Part shown: positions 25,446 to 38,400 of the stretch, in pieces
Layout: each line of letters begins with the position of its first letter
Numbering within the stretch: position 1 is the stretch's first letter
Origin: Pogonophryne albipinna
Lineage: Eukaryota > Chordata > Actinopteri > Perciformes > Artedidraconidae
Direction: 5' to 3'
Assembly (NCBI GenBank): GCA_028583405.1
Contig: CM053246.1
Span: 24,090,412-24,154,411, forward strand
DNA: 64,000 nucleotides
The notes under the pieces: generated by a model
Databases searched by the model: none
What the model was told of the DNA's origin: nothing
What the model saw: only the letters and a program-made list of their open reading frames with translations
Translations under genes and position numbers: made by a program

Positions 25446-27199
25446 CCACGCACACTGCTGAAGCTCCTGACCTCTGCTCCAAATTCCTCAACTTTTTTCA
25501 GGCTAAGGTGATCTCCATTCATCAACAACTCCTGGTGCCCGCCCCCTCCCCCTCTCTGCACTGGCCCCTGACACAGAAATGCACACTCCCAGCTCAACCC
25601 CTCAATCCCCAATGCTCTCTCTCCTCCTTCTCCCCAGTGGATGCTCCACTGGTCTCGAAGTTGGTGACCAATGCTAAGGCCTCCACCTGCTCCCTTGACC
25701 CCATGCCCACGGTGCTGGTCAAGGCCTGCCTTCCCACCCTCTGCCCCATCATAACAGACATCATCAACTCCTCTCTGTCATCTGGAATAGTTCCCTCCTG
25801 CTTCAAAACCGCCTCCATCACTCCCATCCTCAAGAAGCCTGGTTTGGACCCTGAGGAGCTGAACAACTACCGACCGATCTCCAACCTTCCTTTCCTTAGC
25901 AAAACCTTGGAAAGAGCAGTCGCCGCCCAGCTTCATCAACATCTGTCCAACCATGAGCTCTACGAACCCCTACAGTCAGCCTACAGAGCACATCACAGCA
26001 CAGAGACCGCCCTCCTCAAGATCACTAATGACCTCCTTCTCGCTGCTGACTCCGGACAAATCAGTATTCTCATCCTCCTCGACCTCTCTGCTGCTTTTGA
26101 CACTGTTTCTCATACAGTCCTCCTGAAATGCCTCTCTGACAACCTTGGCATCACTGGCACAGCTCTGTCATGGTTTCAGTCCTATCTCTCAACCAGGTCT
26201 CAGTTTGTTAGCATCAGCGGCTCATCCTCCCCCTCGGCCCCAGTCAACCATGGTGTCCCCCAAGGCTCCGTGCTTGGTCCCCTACTTTTCACCATTTACA
26301 TGCTCCCCCTTGGCCAGATCATACGTCAATTCGGTCTCAATTTCCACTGCTACGCTGACAACACTCAGCTCTATCTCAGCACCTCACCATCCGCCCAGCT
26401 CCCTCCACAGTCTTTGGTCAATTGTCTCCATGCCATAAAAACCTGGATGACAGCAAATCTACTCAAACTCAACAGTAAGAAGACTGAGCTCATGGTTGTG
26501 GCCCCCAAAGCACTGCTCCGGAAGGTTGGGGATCTCCTCCTCCACATTGACGGCTGTTCCATCTCCCCGTCTCCCGAAGTCCGTAACCTGGGTGTCATCC
26601 TTGACTCCACTCTCTCATTTCAGTCACATATCAAATCCGTCACTAAGTCTGCCTTCTATCACCTCAGGAACATCTCCCGTCTACGACCATCACTCTCTGA
26701 TTCCGTGGCCGAGACCCTCATTCATGCATTCGTCTCCTCCCGGTTGGATTACTGCAACGGAGTCCTGTTCGGGGTTCCCAGTAAAGCCCTGGACAGGCTC
26801 CAGTATGTGCAGAACTCGGCTGCCAGGGTGCTCACTCACACCAAGCCCTGGCAGCACATCACCCCCACCCTGATCCACCTCCACTGGCTCCCAGTCAAGC
26901 ACCGTATCACCTATAAACTCCTTCTTCTGACTTACAAATCCCTCCATGCCCTCGCCCCCCAATACCTGTCTGACCTTCTCCGCTACCACACTCCATCCCG
27001 GAAGCTAAGATCATCTGGACAGGATCTCCTCTCCACCCCCCGCACCAGGTTGCGGACTTTCGGTGACAGAGCCTTCAGTGTGGCATCCCCCACCCTCTGG
27101 AACTCTCTCCCCCCCGAAATCCGCAGCGCCCCAACCCTGGACAATTTCAAAAAAGCCCTCAAAACGCACCTTTTTACCAAGGTTTTCTCCACTGTATAG
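25446..27199 (+). pseudogene. 5'-truncated L2-clade LINE, reverse transcriptase with YADN
   Basis: A long plus-strand frame of 563 aa from 25508 to the stop at 27199. The frame also reads upstream to about 25446 (APDLCSKFLNFFQAKV). Order of parts: linker with STCSLDPMPTVLVKACLP, RT fingers with [52 protein letters not shown], the catalytic region FHCYADNTQLYL, then NLGVILDSTLSF, SRLDYCNGVLFGV, LIHLHWLPVKHR and the C-terminal LWNSLPPEIRSAP. The apurinic endonuclease part is missing. The catalytic YADD motif reads YADN, which removes one metal-binding Asp, so this copy is predicted inactive even though its frame is open. It lies opposite to the retroelement fragment that follows. Confidence 0.9.
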
Positions 27200-27213
27200 T
27201 TAGTTTAATAGGT

Positions 27214-27894
27214 TTATTTTTCCGAAACCATGGCTGCTGGGGCCAGGACTGAGGCTGGAACCATGGCTGCTGGGGCCTGTACTGGAGCCAGAACCATGGC
27301 TGCTGGGGCCAGAACTGGGGCCGGAATGGCTGCTGGGGCCTGTACTGGAGCCAGAACCATGGCTGCTGGGGCCTGTACTGGAGCCAGAACCATGGCTGCT
27401 GGGGCCAGAACTGGGGCTGGAACCTTGGCTGCTGGGGCCAGAACTGGGGCCCAAAGCATGGCTTCTGGGGCTAGGGCTGCTAGCTTGGACCTGCAACTCC
27501 TTCTCTTAAGAGCCTTTTGGAGGCTCCGTGGACCTCCAAAAGCCAGACGAGATCCAGAGAATGGCTCCTGGACAGGAGCAGGAACTGGGGAAGAAGCAGA
27601 GGCTGACTCCAGACGGAACACACCGATGCGTGTGGTGTCATAATGGGAATTGGGAGGCAGGGAGCCAGCATGGCTGGGGCTAGCAGGCAGGGGATAACAC
27701 ACCGAGAGGAAATCCAAAATCCAGCCAGGTAAGAATTTCACTAAATCTGGCTTCTCCATAGCCATCTGGTGTGCCTCAGCCAGAGCAGCCTCTCGCTGCT
27801 GAACTCCAGACGCACCCCTCCACTTATCAGAACAGCCAGCCAAAGAAAAGGAAAAACTGAGTAATTCCAACTCAAAAGGATCTGCTGGGCCCAT
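27214..27894 (-). pseudogene. Gag-like fragment of an LTR retroelement
   Basis: A 226-aa minus-strand frame that starts MGPADPFELELLSFSF just 18 bp inside an LTR-like sequence, the usual place for gag. The first ~140 residues are non-repetitive (HQMAMEKPDLVKFLPGW, DTTRIGVFRLESASA). The rest is the Ala/Pro repeat of the 33-bp minisatellite, and the frame ends next to the L2 LINE. No zinc knuckle, protease, RT or integrase follows. I infer the 5' remnant of a Gypsy-like element; the protein itself is not recognised with certainty. Confidence 0.5.
27227..27470. repeat. 33-bp-unit minisatellite
   Basis: About seven units of 33 bp (one of 30 bp), each with ACCATGGCTGCTGGGGCC and then ACTGGAGCCAGA or a variant. 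Minus-strand reading gives an Ala/Pro/Val repeat that is continuous with the gag-like frame; the plus strand gives AAGA-type repeats. Confidence 0.85.
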
Positions 27895-27911
27895 CCTTGG
27901 TTAGTTCCTTT

Positions 27912-28267
27912 TGTCAGGATTGAGAGAGGCAAGCAGGACCCAAATGCAGATTAACAGAAAATACCTTTATTTCAAGGTTTAAAGACCCCAGATCCCAGTG
28001 AACACAGTCCAACAACAACAAGGAACTAACAAAGACTAACAGAAAACACAGAACCTAAATGCACACATGACTAATCAAACAAACAAGAGACAGGTGAGGA
28101 GGGAGGAGAAAACACAGGGGCACCAGGTGAACACAATCGGGTAATCAGGGAGGGAAAACAGACAGAAACCAACAGGCAAAACAGGAGGTGAACACTTTTA
28201 CAAAATAAAACAGGAAACCAAAGAAAGAAAAAGACAAGACAAAACCCAACACAGACAGATCGTAACA
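27912..28267 (-). mobile_element. LTR of a Gypsy-like retroelement
   Basis: On the minus strand the segment starts TGTTACGATCTGTC and ends CAATCCTGACA, the TG...CA pattern of an LTR. It sits directly upstream of the gag-like start codon. The flanking 5-mers do not match, as expected when internal sequence is attached on one side. It contains blocks like those of the solo LTR at 40425-40968 (AAAATAAAACAGGAA on the plus strand). No clear tRNA primer site was found. Confidence 0.6.
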
Positions 28268-28542
28268 ATAACAGTGAAAAGATTAGAAGAAAGATCTCAG
28301 GGATTGGTGGTTTCTTCAGCTTCAGAGTAGAGCGTTCAGGTCTCCAGTATGCTGCAACAAAACTAAGCTGCTGTGTTTGTTTCCATAGCAGAGGCTCTAG
28401 GGTGAGACTTCCCGGCTCCTTTGGGCAAGGCAGTGAGCCGGCAGGGACAGAGAGAGGGGAGGTGTTGAGAGATTATCAAAGTGATCGGGGCATAAAACCT
28501 CAGAATATTCACTGCGAGGAATGTCACATCTGCTAATCCCAT

Positions 28543-28755
<213 letters not shown>

Positions 28756-29297
28756 GGATCAGAGAGACGCTTGTTCTGTGTTACTTTAATCTCAATTCAT
28801 TAGGACAAAATCATCGTTACTGTATAATGCAGCAAAATAAAAGAAATGCATATACATTATATATTTAAAATACAACTGTAAAGCAAATAAATGGTTGTTT
28901 ACTAATAATTTAAAACATGAACTAAAGCAGTTTAGTTATGAAGAGTAAAATGATAATAAAAAGGTAAAAACATAAATATGTTTTGGTTAAATGTTTTGTG
29001 TCCAGTTCTACTTACTTAACAACAGGCCAAATCTATAGCAACAACAGAAAAAGACAATCAAACCCCCTATTTTGTAAAAAAAATAAGCTTTTAAACTTCA
29101 AAAACTCAGATTTTTGTGTAGTTTCCCAAAAAGCCCGGTCATTTAAACAGAAAATGTTGACGCATGTATTAAAGGTGGAGTTTAAAATATTGAGCAACTT
29201 TTCCCGTAACTTGGCTGTCCCACAATTGTGGTAAGCAAAGGAGTATTAGGAGAGAGGATGGGGATGTAAGCCAGAGAGGGGGGTGGGGTTGGGGGGG

Positions 29298-29305
29298 TAT
29301 TAAAA
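29298..29305 (+). promoter_or_regulatory. TATA-like box of comp
   Basis: TATTAAAA lies 109 bp upstream of the comp start codon. It implies a transcription start near 29330 and a 5' UTR of about 75 bases. This is consistent with a tissue-restricted, TATA-driven gene. It is not confirmed by transcripts. Confidence 0.45.
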
Positions 29306-29406
29306 CCGAGTGCTGGCACAAGGTCTGCAGGAGGAGCGCAGAGTCTGAAGGCAGAAGAGAGAGGAGAAGCTACCTGAACAGTCACCATCTGCAGCTCAGA
29401 CTCACC

Positions 29407-32400
29407 ATGCTGTGGTTTCTGCTGCTGAACTGTGCGCTCTGCATGGGAGGACACTCTGCAGCAGGACAGAGAGGTGAGAGAATATTTACATTTTCTATTG
29501 ATTTATATTTATGTTGCGCAGGTGGGAAACAATAAGGGATATTAAAGGTGTGCCATTGATTGATTGATATATGAAGGTTGCCATGGGCACTCAAAATCTA
29601 CCACTCCAGCATACAGAATTTGTGAAAACAGAAATATCAAGACCAAAAAAGTCTAAGATGGATGAGATAATAAATGTAAAACTTGAGTTAGGATTTTTTG
29701 GTTTGTTAGATTTTAATTTTTCCATCAAAATTTTCTATAATGTTTATTGGTATTCAACCTTTGGGTGATTCTGAAAAAAACTCTTGTTTTCTGTGCAAAG
29801 CCTTTCTAAGTACATGTCTGTACTTTCTCACAATGAGGAAAAATAATCACTGTGAGCTTTCTGTGGTAGAAAAAAAAGAGTCCCATTTACCTTCCTATTA
29901 GCAGTGATTTATTTGCAGTATCTCATCTTTCTGCTGTGGAATACATTCAGTAAACAGAGTTGCTGATAATGGGGAAACCACATTTCCTGCTCCTGGCGCT
30001 CAGGAGGTTTCTGCCCTCGCATCTTACGACTCCTCCGGGGGAGGGGATGGTGAGAGCGAGAGGGGGGGGCGATGTGGTCAATTAGCAATATGTTGCGTAA
30101 GGATTTCACCCCACCTGAGCATCCCCCTGCTGTTTAACCATAAGCTTCATAAACATGTCTTTCAGAGAAAGCATTTGTTGGCACTAAGGCTTAAAACAGA
30201 GGCCGATCAATATGTCCAAAACACAATTTGGACACTGAAATAAAATGACGGACATTAAATATGGTTATGGTTAAAAGGGAGTGACCCTACTAAATGTCCC
30301 TCAATTTTCTAAGACTCTTGTGTCTGTTGATTGTAAAACTTGTGGGACAAACCCAATACATATTTATCTGCAGCATTGTTGGATGGTTGATCAACACTCA
30401 CACTGTAACACTGAAGAAACAGAAGCACAAGGATGCTATGCGCACACTGTTTAGTTCTTGTTGGCACACAAGCTCGAAAAGTGTATCCTCCAGAAAATCT
30501 TGTATCATTCCATATCTGGAAAATCAATTTCACTATCAAAACATCTCTGACTCCAGCGAATGCGTGGGCGATGGATAAAAAGGAGGCCTGGTGGCTGAGG
30601 AGCGTCAGGTATTGGACAGGCACTGGATCATGTAGTACAGGAGGATGTGTGTGTTTCCCCCCCACACACTTTCATATTTGCTCCTAAGTGAGCTTCTGAT
30701 GCCAGATGTTGAGCCAACAGGAGTTTGAAAACCTACATACTCTTATTTTGGTGAAACTTGGTTATGTTGGTATTGTGGGTTGTCAAGAATGTGATGATTA
30801 TGTGTTTTGTCTTTTATGTGGAACAGAATTTTCTGCGGTAATAACTAATGGGGATCCTGAATTAAGTATGACAGGAAGATTAAAGAGGTGTATGTGACAT
30901 GCCACACACTCACACACACGCCAGTCACACACACACGCCAGTCACACACACAATCAGTCCCCTGTCTTATTGGCTGTTATTTGAGGCCTTGTTTTCAAAG
31001 TTGTATTTCTTTGTCATTTAGACCACATTATCTAAACAAAAAACAAGATGTGACATAATGTATTGAGGGTTTTTCACTTATTAAAAATGACAGCCCAAAG
31101 CCCACAGGGAAAGGTAACATTTATCATCAGTTCTTTGAGATGAGAAGTAGAAGGTTTTGTTAGAGATGTGCTCCATATAAATCCCCCATTTAAATAGCAA
31201 AGAAAAAGAAAAACATGACCTTCAACACATTTGGATTTGAAAGACTCAAACTGTGTTACATTGTGTACGTGTGATGTTGGCAGGGTTTATCAGTTTGTCA
31301 TTATTGTCGTGGTTGTGAAATATAATTATTATGATGATTTCTTTTTTTTCAGATGGGGAAATTATCAGTCAGATAAAAATGACAAACTTCGCACTGGATG
31401 AGATTAAAGAGCTTTTGAAACAACAGGTGAAATTGTTTAAAAGGTCACCTATTATGCAAAATTCACTTTTTCATGTATTTTATACATAAGCATGTGTCCC
31501 CTCTGTGTAAAGAGATTCTGAAAGTTTCAGGAAAAAAGATTCGCTCACTTTTTTGTCCTGATCGATTTATATATGTGTTCACAGATTAATATCAGATGCA
31601 TTTGAATATAAAAATTGGATCAGGAATTCAAATTCTTAAAAAATGCTAGAAATGTATTTTGAATAATCTCAATTTCAAAATTATATCGTTTTTCCATAGT
31701 AGGTTATTTTAGTAACATTTTCTTTGTTTTCAAATGTTGTATAGGGATCGAGGCATCATACAAACATTTGATTGATTTTTCTTTTTCAGATAAAAGAGAT
31801 TGTTTTCCTGAAGAACACAGTGATGGAGTGTGAAGCCTGTGGTGAGTTTACCAAATACATAAAACTCTGTTTCTGTATTTCACTTTTCATTAATTTCAAA
31901 GAATTGAAAGCTTGCTAAGTACTTTCTATGCTGATGATGACCTCTAATTTTTGAACTTCTCAGCAAGGTTATAAAAATGTGAAGAACTCTTGTACTATAG
32001 TGAGCATACTGCCTCTCTCCTCAGGGATGGGAGGAATGCAGCCTCGTCCCTCCTGCGTGCCGAACCCCTGCCACCCAGGGGTGAAGTGCAAGGAGACACC
32101 TCAGGGTGTGAAGTGTGGACCCTGTCCTGACGGCACGGAGGGCAACGGTACCCACTGCACTGATGTTGACGAGGTACGCAAAGATATTATATATAATATA
32201 TAATACAGTACAGCGCTATGATGGCTAAATAATAGTTGTTTAGGTTTACAGGATTCATAGCCTCCAAGTCATATGCTAATACTAATACTAATTGTGAAGT
32301 TTGACAGTGTGATTATTTGCATCTTCTTGCAGTAGTCTGGTTTTCTAAAGCAGTTTTTACCCAATATAACTATTTTTGCCGTGAGTTAGTTGAAATCAAC

Positions 32401-35400
32401 AGAGATAAATAAAAAGCATTCATATATATATATATTTGTGAAAAGCAGGACATTACTTTTTTGTCTGGTAGATTATCCTCAAGAAAACACGCAAACCACT
32501 TTTTAAAAGTGTGTTTTGGTCAACAAGCTAAATTAGTTTTCATAAACCTGCTTGAGTTCAAACATGTTTAATCAAAGAAATTAAATCATACATAATAAAT
32601 ACATTTAAAAAATCAGGAAGCTACAGAAAATAATTATTTATAATATGACAATTGATGTCCTCTTTTTGTTTGTCATAAGGGATATTGTATCTATGTACAC
32701 ATTCCAGACAAGTACAGAATTTGTTAACTAAATGTAGTTAATGTTGTTTTTTGTGTGTCTGTGTCTTTGTTGCTGCAGTGTACAGTTATGCCGTGTCACA
32801 TGGGTGTGCGCTGCATAAACACCTCCCCAGGTTTCCGCTGCGGCTCCTGTCCTGCTGGGTACACCGGCCCCCAGGTCCAGGGCGTCGGACTCGCCTATGC
32901 CACCGCCAACAAACAGGTCTGCAGCGGTGAACACACAAACACTCACTGTTCAGCTCCTCTAATCTGCACTCTCTGTAATTCTTCTACTGTCTACTATTAC
33001 AACAAGGGAGGGAGGGAGGCCTTAAGGGGATTTTATCGATTAATTGATCTGTTCCAAGTGCAGTTTAATTTACTGAGGCAATAGTACAATATATTTAATA
33101 GTTTCGGATTAAACCTGAGGGATAAGAAACTCTCCTCTCTGCACGTCAACATTTTTGTCTTTGCCTCCCACTAGCTCCAGTCTAAACCCATCATCAGCAC
33201 CTCTTCTCTCTCTTCTGTACATACGTCACACACTATGGTCACACAGTGTGCCCTGGTCTGCTTCAGCAGCACCTTAATCCTCCACACAGGACTGTTTTCA
33301 ATCAGCTGCACCTCATTTTTTATCTGCACTTTTTCCCGTCTTGATAGATGGAAGATATTTGATCCTTTTTTGTCTGTTTGTCCTCTCAAGGTCTGCAAAG
33401 ATATCAATGAGTGTGAAGGCATCAACAATGGAGGCTGTGTGGAGAACTCTGTCTGTATGAACACGCCTGTGAGTATAATCACTATACAAACTTACAATAC
33501 TGAGTCAATCTTTGAAGTAAACCCACAACTACAACCAATAAGATAGATGACTTCAGCGCACTTTTGCATTATACCACAAACCATGTTTCTAAAGAGCCAC
33601 TTCATGCATTCAGTGCATGCATTCAGAAAATCTCACTGAATATTGAGAAAAAAAGCAGATGTAGAGACAAAAAAAATCACAACTTTTTTAACTTTAAACA
33701 GAAGGAGTATCATGAACATTTGATATTTGGTTAATTGAAGATAGGGTGAAAGCTATTGATGTATTCAGAGAAAGCATTGGTAGCATCTAAATCTAAAAGG
33801 TGGGAGGCTTTGTTTGGTTTAACGTTCAGGTATTTACAATCCTTATTGAATGACTGCACCTTTAAAGCCTCTGCACAGAACACAGAAATCCTGCAGGTTC
33901 ATTGCATGTCACAATGACATACTTTAATGGGTAAAATACACTGTGTTATTCATTCTGAGGCAAACAATGCGAGCAGAGACATCCATCTATGTCACACTCA
34001 CGTGTTGAAAATGCAGCAAACAAAACCAGTCTGTTTTTTCCTAGTTTTTTTCCTGAGAGATTTTCCACTGTGTTTTGTGGCACAATATCAGTAAGTAATA
34101 TGTCAGTATAATTTACGTAAAACCCAAGATGGTGCATACTTTCTCCCTTCAGTTGCTCAGCGCACCCATGGAGATTCCTTTACAACAACAATACTACCAT
34201 ACAAACCTAGCCTGACGACTGTCCCTTGTCAGTGATATAACAGGACATTTCCCTGTGTGTGTACAGGGGTCCTACAGGTGCGGCCCCTGCAAGACGGGCT
34301 ATATTGGAGATCAGCGGCGCGGCTGTAAGCCAGAGAGAGCCTGTGGAAACGGCCAGCCCAACCCCTGCCACGCCAGCGCCGAGTGCTTCGTCCATCGAGA
34401 GGGTCGCATCGAGTGTCAGGTGAATAAATCAAACATTCTACTTCTTGTTCGGACTCTTTTCTAAGAGCAAAATTTAGCAATTTCACTGTGCAGCATCCCT
34501 AAGAAGGGGTGAGGGAATTATATATTTTAGGATTGAGTGTGACCTTCGTTATTAATTCATTAGTTTATCCTTGCTGAATAAATCGCTCAACAGGGACCAA
34601 TGACAGTTGGAGTTGATGTGGGATGTTGAGATTATGTTGCAGCCCAACATTGCTTTAAAATTAGAGCATTCAATCTTTAACTCTCTTATGGCTGAAATTA
34701 TTTGTAGGCTCCAGATGAGACAGTCTGGAGAGCTTCAAAGTAATTTACTACGTTTGTAAGAAGCTGTTAAACATGTAAAGGCCCAACTCTCTGAATCATA
34801 TAACGTTTGTGCCAGATTTTGTGAATGTAAAGGTCTGTTTGAGCGCTTAAGGTAATCTGGTGCTGTTCGCAGTACGCAGCAGGGTCAATAAAAACAGACA
34901 GTACAGTACATAAAACATTATCCCTACTCACAGTGTGGAGTCGGGTGGGCTGGAAACGGCTACCACTGCGGCCCTGACATTGACATCGATGGTATCCCTG
35001 ATGAGAAATTGGCCTGTCCTGAGAAGACCTGCAACAAGGTGAGTCTCCTGAGAGCCTCCATGAGAAATCTTTTATAAAAAAAGAGTGACACAAAAACAGC
35101 ACAAATTATCACAATTTAGTCATCTGCAAAGAATACAATACTGATGGGAATTATGTATCATTGGAATAAAAATAACTCACAACTAAACCTCTTTGAGCTT
35201 TAGTGGTTCTTAAATTGTCCTCAAAGCATTTCATAAATCTGATTTTAGTTGACTTTAATAATGACTTTTTTGTCTTTTAGGATAATTGTCTCACTGTTCC
35301 CAACTCTGGTCAAGAAGATGCCGATGGTGACGGCATGGGAGACGCCTGTGATGAAGACGCAGATGGGGACGGGATCTTCAACATGCAGGTTCATGAACAG

Positions 35401-38400
35401 AAGTGACAGAGATGGAATAAAACATGATTTAAACATGATAAGTCTGTGTTCATCTTTGTTTATGTGTGTGTTTGCAGGATAACTGTGTGTTGGTGCCTAA
35501 TGTTGACCAGAGGAACGCCGATGAAGATGACTTTGGCGATGCATGCGACAACTGCCGCGCAGTGAAAAACAACGACCAAAGAGACACGGATGTGGACAAA
35601 TATGGTGACGAGTGTGATGAAGACATCGATGGGGATGGTCAGTATTTCACATATTAGTTACAAACACATCTGTTGATTAAAAACATATATTGTATATATA
35701 TATAATATATATATAATTGTAAACACTAACATTAGTGAGGCCTGTAACATGAGTTATGATTGTATAGTTCTTTGACACATATAGTGAATACAGCTCAATA
35801 AATGTTATATACCAAAAATGAGAGAAAGACAGTACTAGTGGTTACATGAATATTCACTGGTTCCAACATTGATTTCAAGGAATCCTTAATCACCTGGATA
35901 ACTGCAAAAAAGTTCCCAACGCTGACCAGAAGGATCGTGATGGAGACAAAGTGGGAGACGCCTGCGACAGCTGTCCTTATATCCCAAACCCAGACCAGGT
36001 CAGAAATCTCTCTCCGGTGTTGTAAGAAGTGTCGACTGTGTTTGAGTCCAGAGCCTGAGAACAAACAGTTATAACTCAACAGACAGAACACAGTAACATG
36101 CATGTCACACAATTCAGATACGCTAAATTAAAAGGAATGCTTTGGTTTCAACTTCAGGAAAATTGTGAGAAAATATCAATTATAGCCAATATAAACCTTA
36201 ATGTAGAATAATCAAAATATAAAACATTTTAATAAAATGTATGACTTACAATGTAACAGTCAATTTAACTAATCTGCTTCATCTGGACAGTGTGGGTGTT
36301 TTAACTACATTTAAATAGCAAAACAAGTTTGCGTTTGTCAATAGTTCATTGCACCGTAATTTATGTATTCAGTCATTGTGATAAATAGAAATGTCATTTC
36401 TTAGAACACTTGCCAATGATTGCAAAAAAAGCTTAAAAACAACTTAATAGCAGACTAGTCTTGACCTGACTGTTCTCTCTCATACTCACCATTATTATTT
36501 TCATCTTTCTCAGATGGATGCTGACGACGACTTGATTGGAGATCCCTGTGACACCAACAAGGACAGGTACCTTGTGACCTCATCAATCCCACTATATATT
36601 TAAATTAAATTATTTATGTAACAAGAGTACTGGAGACCAAAAGCTGGATTTGTCAGTAAAAGTCTCTCTTGTCCAGTGACGGTGACGGGCACCAGGACTC
36701 GAGGGACAACTGTCCGGCCGTCATCAACAGCTCCCAGCTGGACACGGACAAGGACGGCCAGGGGGACGAGTGTGACGATGACGACGATAACGACGGCATC
36801 CCTGACCTGCTGCCGCCCGGTCCGGATAACTGCCGTCTGATCCCCAACCCGCTGCAGGAGGACTCGAACGGTGGGTAACACCCCTGACTAAATCTAGTAA
36901 ATAAACAATAACTAAAAGGGTTTAAGACGTTCTTTCTATCTTCTCAGGTGATGGCGTTGGCAACATTTGCGAGGCGGATTTCGACAACGACACCATCATC
37001 GACACTATCGACGTTTGTCCAGAAAACGCTGAGGTCACCGACACTGACTTCAGGGAGTACCAGACCGTCGTTTTGGATCCGGAGGGCGACGCACAGATCG
37101 ACCCCAACTGGGTGGTGCTGAACCAGGTCAAGTAACTAGCTTGTTTAGGTTTTATTTATGTGCTTTTAGATCCCAAAATCCTTAATATCTTCTTGGTGCG
37201 ATACAATTTATCTCAAAGATTTGTTTTTGTTTGTGCAGGGAAGAGAGATAGTCCAGACTATGAACAGTGATCCTGGGTTGGCAGTGGGTAAGAGCAACAT
37301 AGAGCAATCCAAAAACGACTTGGATCACAGCTCTCTTGTATTGACAATGTTTTCAACCAACTGCAGGTCTTCAACTTCAGGCAAAAAAGTGAAAAAATAT
37401 CTGACAATGTTTCCTCCAGGTTACACGGCTTTCAGCGGTGTGGACTTTGAAGGGACCTTTCATGTAAATACGGTGACGGACGATGACTATGCAGGATTTA
37501 TCTTCGGCTACCAGGACAGCTCCAGTTTCTACGTGGTAATGTGGAAGCAGGTGGAACAGATCTACTGGCAGGCGAACCCGTTCAGAGCCGTGGCAGAACC
37601 TGGCATCCAGCTGAAGGTAGTCCCCTGCCAGCAAGAAATTAATCATCATAGTTATAAGATAAACAAGTACCACTTTCTGATAAGGCTCCATTTATAAAGG
37701 TTTATTAAGCTGGCAATGATGGCTTTAATAATGCCAAATAAACGATTTATTACTGATCTAATTATGGATCAGTTCTAAGGCTTTTTTAAGAACAACCTTT
37801 GTGTTGCCCCGTTGTGGAGAATCCTAATTAGGACCACTTTGCAAAAGTCATCTGAAGTCATACATATGAATACATCACAAGTAAAGAGTTCTTAGAATCC
37901 ATTAAATCCCATCAAGTCTGCAGTTGTAATTTGTAATACATGTATAAATGTTTATAAAGGAAATTTGGTCCAGAAGTTAAGTGTTTGAAAGTCCAGAGCC
38001 AAATCAAAAAAGCATGCTAGGCAAGTTTTTCTCTCAAACTCAAAAAGTTGTTCTTATTTTTGGCTTACAGATGGTCTAAAAGCAGTAGTTCATTATTAAC
38101 TAAACATTAACAAACCCATTCATTACAGTTATAGTTTTATAAATGCTGTCTTTGTGTGTCTTAGTGGAACTGAATACCAGTATTTGCACTAGATGAAGAA
38201 GTAATGCCTTGGTTTGGGCTAAACTCAGTGACCAGCTGTTAACTACTTAGTGCAACTGTGTTTAAATGTTACACTAATCAGTTCTTTCTAAAGCATTAAA
38301 GTAGTTTTAGCACAAAGAGTTTCCATGATATGCTCACTGGACATGACAGATTACTCCAGAGACTCAGGCTGCTTGTCTTCTGTGGTTTTGAAAAGGCCGT

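Noticed and set aside
23537..25612. Very long minus-strand open frames (about 280-600 codons) as real protein genes
   Set aside because: They lie in minisatellites whose units are multiples of three. Other frames and the plus strand are open as well, with no splice signals or recognised domain.
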